Part shown: in pieces, positions 60,206-64,000 of the stretch
Numbering within the stretch: position 1 is the stretch's first letter
Layout of the letters: every line of letters begins with the position of its first letter
Assembly (NCBI GenBank): GCA_024449915.1
Contig: JAMZAV010003103.1
Span: 1-64,000 of the forward strand
Source: Sweltsa coloradensis
Lineage: Eukaryota > Arthropoda > Insecta > Plecoptera > Chloroperlidae
Reading direction: 5' to 3'
Length of the DNA stretch: 64,000 nt
The notes under the pieces: model-generated
Told to the model about the DNA's origin: nothing
The model's input: the letters and a program-made list of their open reading frames with translations, nothing else
Database searches by the model: none
Position numbers and translations under genes: made by a program

Positions 60206-60656
60206 CGTCATTATGACCAAATTAGGGGTCGCTAGTCATATTTTTAACACCATCATTGTGTTTGAAGATTTTGGGAAGTACTTTAACGTAGAAATCTAAT
60301 ATTACACCAAGGGTGTCATCAATAAAAATTTAAATCAAAATATTCAACCCCCAAAATTAACACTAATATCATCCCTTAACTGTGAAAAAATCCTCAGTTC
60401 CCAGTGGCCAGTATGTTAAGCCTGAAGTTACCCCTGATTGTTAAAAATTTTAAGTTTTTATCACCAAACACCGAATTGTTTTGCTAATCTATCCTTCAAA
60501 CCAGCAGGGGTTGGCAACATGCAATAACGGGTCCCTGCACGGGATATCACGATGGCTCCACATCAACATTAATAGGGTGTGGTCCCTAGAATACGTGTGC
60601 CAAGTGCCTTGCTTGTATAAAAAAATGCAAGGTATGCACCAAATATATCCCTTAGG
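60206..60656 (-). repeat. Foldback arm fragment
   Basis: Matches the outer half of the right arm of copy 2 (55870-56300): GACCAAATTAGGGGTCGCTA, ACCAAGGGTGTCATCA and AAGTGCCTTGCTTGTAT. The outer tip differs (CCCTTAGGGCCTTAA). Confidence 0.65.
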
Positions 60657-61000
60657 GCCTTAACCCATCAGCTTTCCATTAAAAATCGCTGCGCGGTACC
60701 CCTAAAATCCATTAATTTTTTTACGAAATGGGGTGCGGAGCGCACCTCGGTGAAAAATTCACTGCTCCTACAAAAATAATCCGATTTACTTGAAATAAAA
60801 ACTAAAATATAACCTAAATAAATGTCTGGGGTGTATGAACTTTTCTACAAATTTTTCTTAGTGTCAAAATATCACACCCCTCATCTTCATCATATCCTTC
60901 AAATATTGCACATTGCCGTCGCCGCCATACCGCCTACGAATGCATATATATCTTTCCTTCAAGCATAGAGAGGCTAAAATTTGACCTAGATACGAGCCAA

Positions 61001-61026
61001 AGTAGTAGTAGTAGTAGTAGTAGTAG
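61001..61026 (-). repeat. (TAC)n tail of the LINE
   Basis: About eight trinucleotide repeats (AGT/TAG on plus) directly follow the minus-strand 3' end of the LINE, which reads GGAAATAAAACC. Microsatellite tails are usual for CR1-group LINEs. Confidence 0.7.
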
Positions 61027-61559
61027 GTTTTATTTCCAATTACAATACAATACAATCATGTTACATAGGTACATTTGACATTGCATTTGATTTGACCCAT
61101 ATAATCTTCCGTGGAAGATTACCATAATAGGGTATTTGGAAAAATATTTAAATATAATAATACATAATTATTATATAAATGTAAACTAAGAGATATAATA
61201 CAATAAAATAAAATAAAAACATTTGTACACACTAACAATATTACACACTTAAATTTTTAATTCAAGACTAAAATATAATTTAGAATACATAGTAGGGGTA
61301 CTTATAGTTCTATAAGTAAGACAAGTTTGTATAGAAAGATAATAGATCATTAGACCCCACTTTAGGCCTAGGTGTGCTACTTATAGATGTAACTAGCTAT
61401 TTAGAGAGTTGGGCCTAGGGTAATCACTAATGATGGAAAGAGTAATAAAGACCCAAGTGTAGGCCTAGGCTGTTTAGTTAATATATTAAATAAAAGTACA
61501 ATAATATAAAATTAAAATTAAAATTAAATAATTGAGCCCAGGGGAAGAAGCTATCAAGC

Positions 61560-64000
61560 TCAGCTTAGTATGTGATCGTCTTCCAGAAACTCTTGTACTG
61601 TGTAGTAAGCCTTTTTTAGAAGTATTTCCTTTAGTTTGTGTTTAAATGAGTTTATATTGCTTATGTTTTTTATTTCGCTTGGCAGCTTGTTATATAATCT
61701 ATAGTTCACGTAGGATGAGTTAGTCTGTAGTGATTTTGTTTTTAGGTATTTGGAGTGTATAAGTTTGTGCTGGCGAGTGTTGTGAGAGTGGATGTTGCAG
61801 TTAAGTGTCAGTTCACTGCGGTGTTCGTGTGTGTATAAGATAGTTTGCAGGATGTATAAGCTGTAGAGAGTCAATATTTTGTGTTTAATGAAGTGTTCCT
61901 TACAATGAGGTTTAGTGTACGAGCCATTTCTTTGTTTCAGCCCTAAAATGATTCTGAGAGCTTTTTTTTTGTAGTATGAATATTTTATTGGCATATGAGG
62001 AGCCACCCCAGAATTCAACTCCATATCTAAGATGTGATTCGAAGTTAGCTGAATAAGCAATTTTAGCTGTTTTTGTGTTTGAAATTGTTTTGACAATTCT
62101 TAAGGCATAGATAGTCGAGTTTAATTTTTTAGTCAGTTTGTCACATTGTTTCTGCCAGTTTAAATTCTCATCAATTGCTAGACCAAGAAAATCAGCTGTA
62201 TTTACCCTTTTTATTTCCTTATTTTGGACAGCTTTGATGTTTAGGAGTTGAGGTTTATTCTCCTCTTTAATTCCTTTGTTACTGAAGATTATAAATGTAG
62301 TTTTTATTGTAGTTTAATACCAATTTGTTAGCGTTAAACCACTGGTTAGCTACCATAAGTTGTTGTTCCGCTTGCGTTATTAATGATTTCATACATATTG
62401 CTCCGACAGTGATGCTTGTGTCATCCGAAAAACAATAGAGAGTTCATGATTAGGTAGGCAAAATCGTTTATAAATATAATGAAAGAAGAGGCCCCAGGAT
62501 GGATCCTTGAGGCACTCCGCATGTGATTTTTGTAGGTGATGATAAATATTTTTTTTACATTGTAGTTAGAGTCCATGGCGTTATCTCCACTTGCTGCTCC
62601 CTATTTGATAGATATGATACAATCATGTCCAGAGCTATACCCCTTATACCATAAAATTTGAGTTTTCTATTAATATTTTGTGGTCAATGCAGTCAAACGC
62701 TTTTGACAGTCACAAAAAATTCCCCAGGACAATTTCATTATTTATTTTACCTCCTATTATATTTTTTACAAGATTTTTAATAGTCCCAAGGGTTGATCGT
62801 TTCTTTCTAAACCCGTTTTGTCTTTCGGTTAAAAGGTTATGCTTTTCTATGAAAGATGACAATCTATTGTGAATTAATGTTTCTAAAATTTTTGGAGAAA
62901 GCTGGTAAGAGAGAGATAGGACAATAATTACCCATGTCATCTTTGTTTCCTTTTTTTATGTAAGGGTACAACCTTTGCTATTTTGAGTTTGTTTGGAAAG
63001 ACTCCTTTTTCTAGACAATCATTAAATATGTGCGCAAGTGGAGCAGCTATATGTTTTCCACATTTTTTAATTATTGATTTAGGAATTTCGTCTATACCGG
63101 ATGAATTTTTTGATTTGAGCTTTGTAATGATTTTGGTGATTTCTACCTGGTCAGTAGGGTGCATGTAGATTGATTTAGAGGTATCTATGTTTAAGCTTTG
63201 GAGGTACTGACTGTAAGATTTGTCATCAGTTTTTTGATTGTTTGTTTGAAGGCCTATAAGTTTATTTGCTACCGTGGCAAATTCATTGTTAAATAGGTTG
63301 ACTATTTGAGATTGATCAGTGATAGTAGAATTGTTAATTTTCAGTGTTATGTTTTTTTTTTCAGCTTGTTTGGTTTTATTTGTATGTCTGTTAATTATTT
63401 GCCAGATCTTTTTAGTTTTGTCTTCATTTCTGCTGTCTTTAATTTGAGCAGAGTATTCTTGAGCTTTCGCTGCTTTTATTGTTTTATTGTAAATCTTTTT
63501 ATAATTCGAATAGCAAATTTTACTAAACGTATTGTGAAAGTGTTGGTTAAGCCAGAAAAGGCACTTCATGTTAGTTCTAGATGTTTTTATTCCAATAGTT
63601 AGCCATGGTTGTTTTTGAAGGTAGTATTTATTTTGGTCAAATTTTTTGGGAAGCACGTATTAAAATTAAGTAAGAAAATTTCCTCAAACTTGTTATATTT
63701 ACTATCAGGGTCATGTTCATTGCAAACTTGAGTCCAGTTTGTTGCCTCAAGCAGAGAGTTAAGTTTGGAGATATTCTCGACACTGAATTTTCTTTTAGTC
63801 ATTGTTTTTTGTTAAGACGGCCGCCGGGGCTATCTATGGCTATTTGTTGAGCATAGTGGTCCGAGATACAATGGTTAGTTACTTTCGAAGAGAAAGTAGA
63901 TGATTTTGCATTTGTAGCTATGTTGTCTAAATTAGATAATGTGTTAAAAAAGGGGTCACACCTTGTTGGTTCGTTTTATTGTGAACTTTAAATTAAAAGA
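61560..64000 (-). pseudogene. LINE ORF2: endonuclease/reverse transcriptase, frameshifted
   Basis: ORF2 would nick the target and copy the LINE RNA. Visible on the minus strand: ISDHYAQQ (63850-63866), the SDH motif closing the endonuclease; a linker of about 240 residues; SSGIDEIPKSIIKKC, then KIAKVVPLHKK (RT fingers, 62940-63120); LSPKILETLIHNRLSSF (62820-62900); QNGFRKKRST; CGVPQGSILGPLL (62486-62524); the catalytic FSDDTSI (FSDD at 62420-62431, in place of the common YADD/FADD); QWFNANKLVLN; FLGLAIDENLNW (RT thumb, near 62190). The C-terminal block has KKALRIILGLK, HNTRQHKL, YNKLPSEIKN and YYTVQEFL, ending at the stop at 61560. Frames change near 63650 and 62940 and again at 62100-62710. 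There are no RNase H or gag motifs. The clade is inferred from motif style. Confidence 0.9.
62937..63656 (-). CDS. Longest open block of LINE ORF2 (linker and RT start)
   Basis: A 239-residue open frame from the LINE. Residues 1-140 are the Lys/Asn-rich linker between endonuclease and RT, with the IWQIINRHTNK motif common in arthropod Jockey-group proteins. Residues 175-235 are the RT fingers (GIDEIP, HIFNDCLEKGVFP, AKVVPLHKK). The upstream frame (63599-63802) repeats the CFPK start of this block in another register, placing a one-base frameshift near 63645. The frame then breaks at 62937 inside an A-run, just before the next RT motif. Confidence 0.75.
   Translation of the reverse strand: MLPKKFDQNKYYLQKQPWLTIGIKTSRTNMKCLFWLNQHFHNTFSKICYSNYKKIYNKTIKAAKAQEYSAQIKDSRNEDKTKKIWQIINRHTNKTKQAEKKNITLKINNSTITDQSQIVNLFNNEFATVANKLIGLQTNNQKTDDKSYSQYLQSLNIDTSKSIYMHPTDQVEITKIITKLKSKNSSGIDEIPKSIIKKCGKHIAAPLAHIFNDCLEKGVFPNKLKIAKVVPLHKKRKQR

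Larger units (their letters stand above)
61027..64000 (-). mobile_element. CR1/Jockey-type LINE, 3' part, runs off the window
   Basis: On the minus strand the order is endonuclease end (63803-64000), linker, reverse transcriptase (about 62100-63200), C-terminal domain (61560-62096), 3' UTR of about 530 bp and the (TAC)n tail. The endonuclease start and any ORF1 lie beyond 64000. Several frameshifts mean this copy is not autonomous, unless homopolymer errors caused them. Confidence 0.85.

Overview
This window looks like non-coding, repeat-dense DNA from an AT-rich animal nuclear genome. I could not support any host protein-coding gene. The evidence for an animal is the transposon content: a CR1/Jockey-type LINE, LTR elements primed by a tRNA-Lys-like site, hAT and piggyBac-type non-autonomous elements with correct target duplications, and a Helentron-like family. 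An arthropod, perhaps an insect, is my best guess, but nothing here fixes the species. The short open frames scattered through the window are mostly low-complexity or repeat-derived.

Layout. 1-13.3 kb: two related non-autonomous LTR retrotransposons with 3' ends facing each other, element A (+, about 626-6543) and element B (-, 6894-13265, flanked by TGGA). Their LTRs are 1.8-1.9 kb, and the internal regions carry only a gag-like coiled-coil frame (one copy open, one broken). 13.3-15.3 kb: Helentron-like repeats (called HLE here) ending in a hairpin plus CTAGT, with internal repeats of about 165-175 bp. 15.3-32 kb: a degraded stretch with strikingly inflated homopolymers, containing a foldback element, a 40-bp GC-richer minisatellite and several HLE copies in both orientations. 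32.5-36.9 kb: a dispersed repeat (DR1) split by a 3.06-kb giant palindrome (target duplication AATAT) and by a 459-bp hAT-type element (8-bp duplication). Its second copy at 45.5-46.3 kb lacks both and acts as the empty site. 37-46.7 kb: a near-perfect 75-nt hairpin, a second hAT-type element, a piggyBac-type MITE, three more HLE copies and a TA-flanked MITE. 48.1-51.2 kb: a palindromic array of 7 + 8 units of about 161 bp, each with a CpG-rich core, interrupted by a piggyBac-type MITE. 52.7-56.3 kb: a foldback element with arms of about 0.9 kb. 58.1-58.8 kb: a tRNA-like cloverleaf inside an inverted repeat, next to an (AAT)n tract. 59.9-60.7 kb: the minisatellite again, beside a foldback-arm fragment. 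61.0-64.0 kb: the 3' part of a CR1/Jockey LINE on the minus strand, running off the window end, frameshifted but with clear endonuclease-end, reverse transcriptase and C-terminal motifs.

No metabolic or regulatory system can be read from this window. What it shows is transposon structure: nested insertions with exact target duplications, two large palindromes built from internally repeated arms, and paired LTR elements whose 5' and 3' LTRs differ in tandem-unit number. The most unusual objects are the palindromic array at 48145-51232 and the palindrome at 33107-36168. Homopolymer lengths, especially at 16-32 kb, should not be trusted for frame calls.
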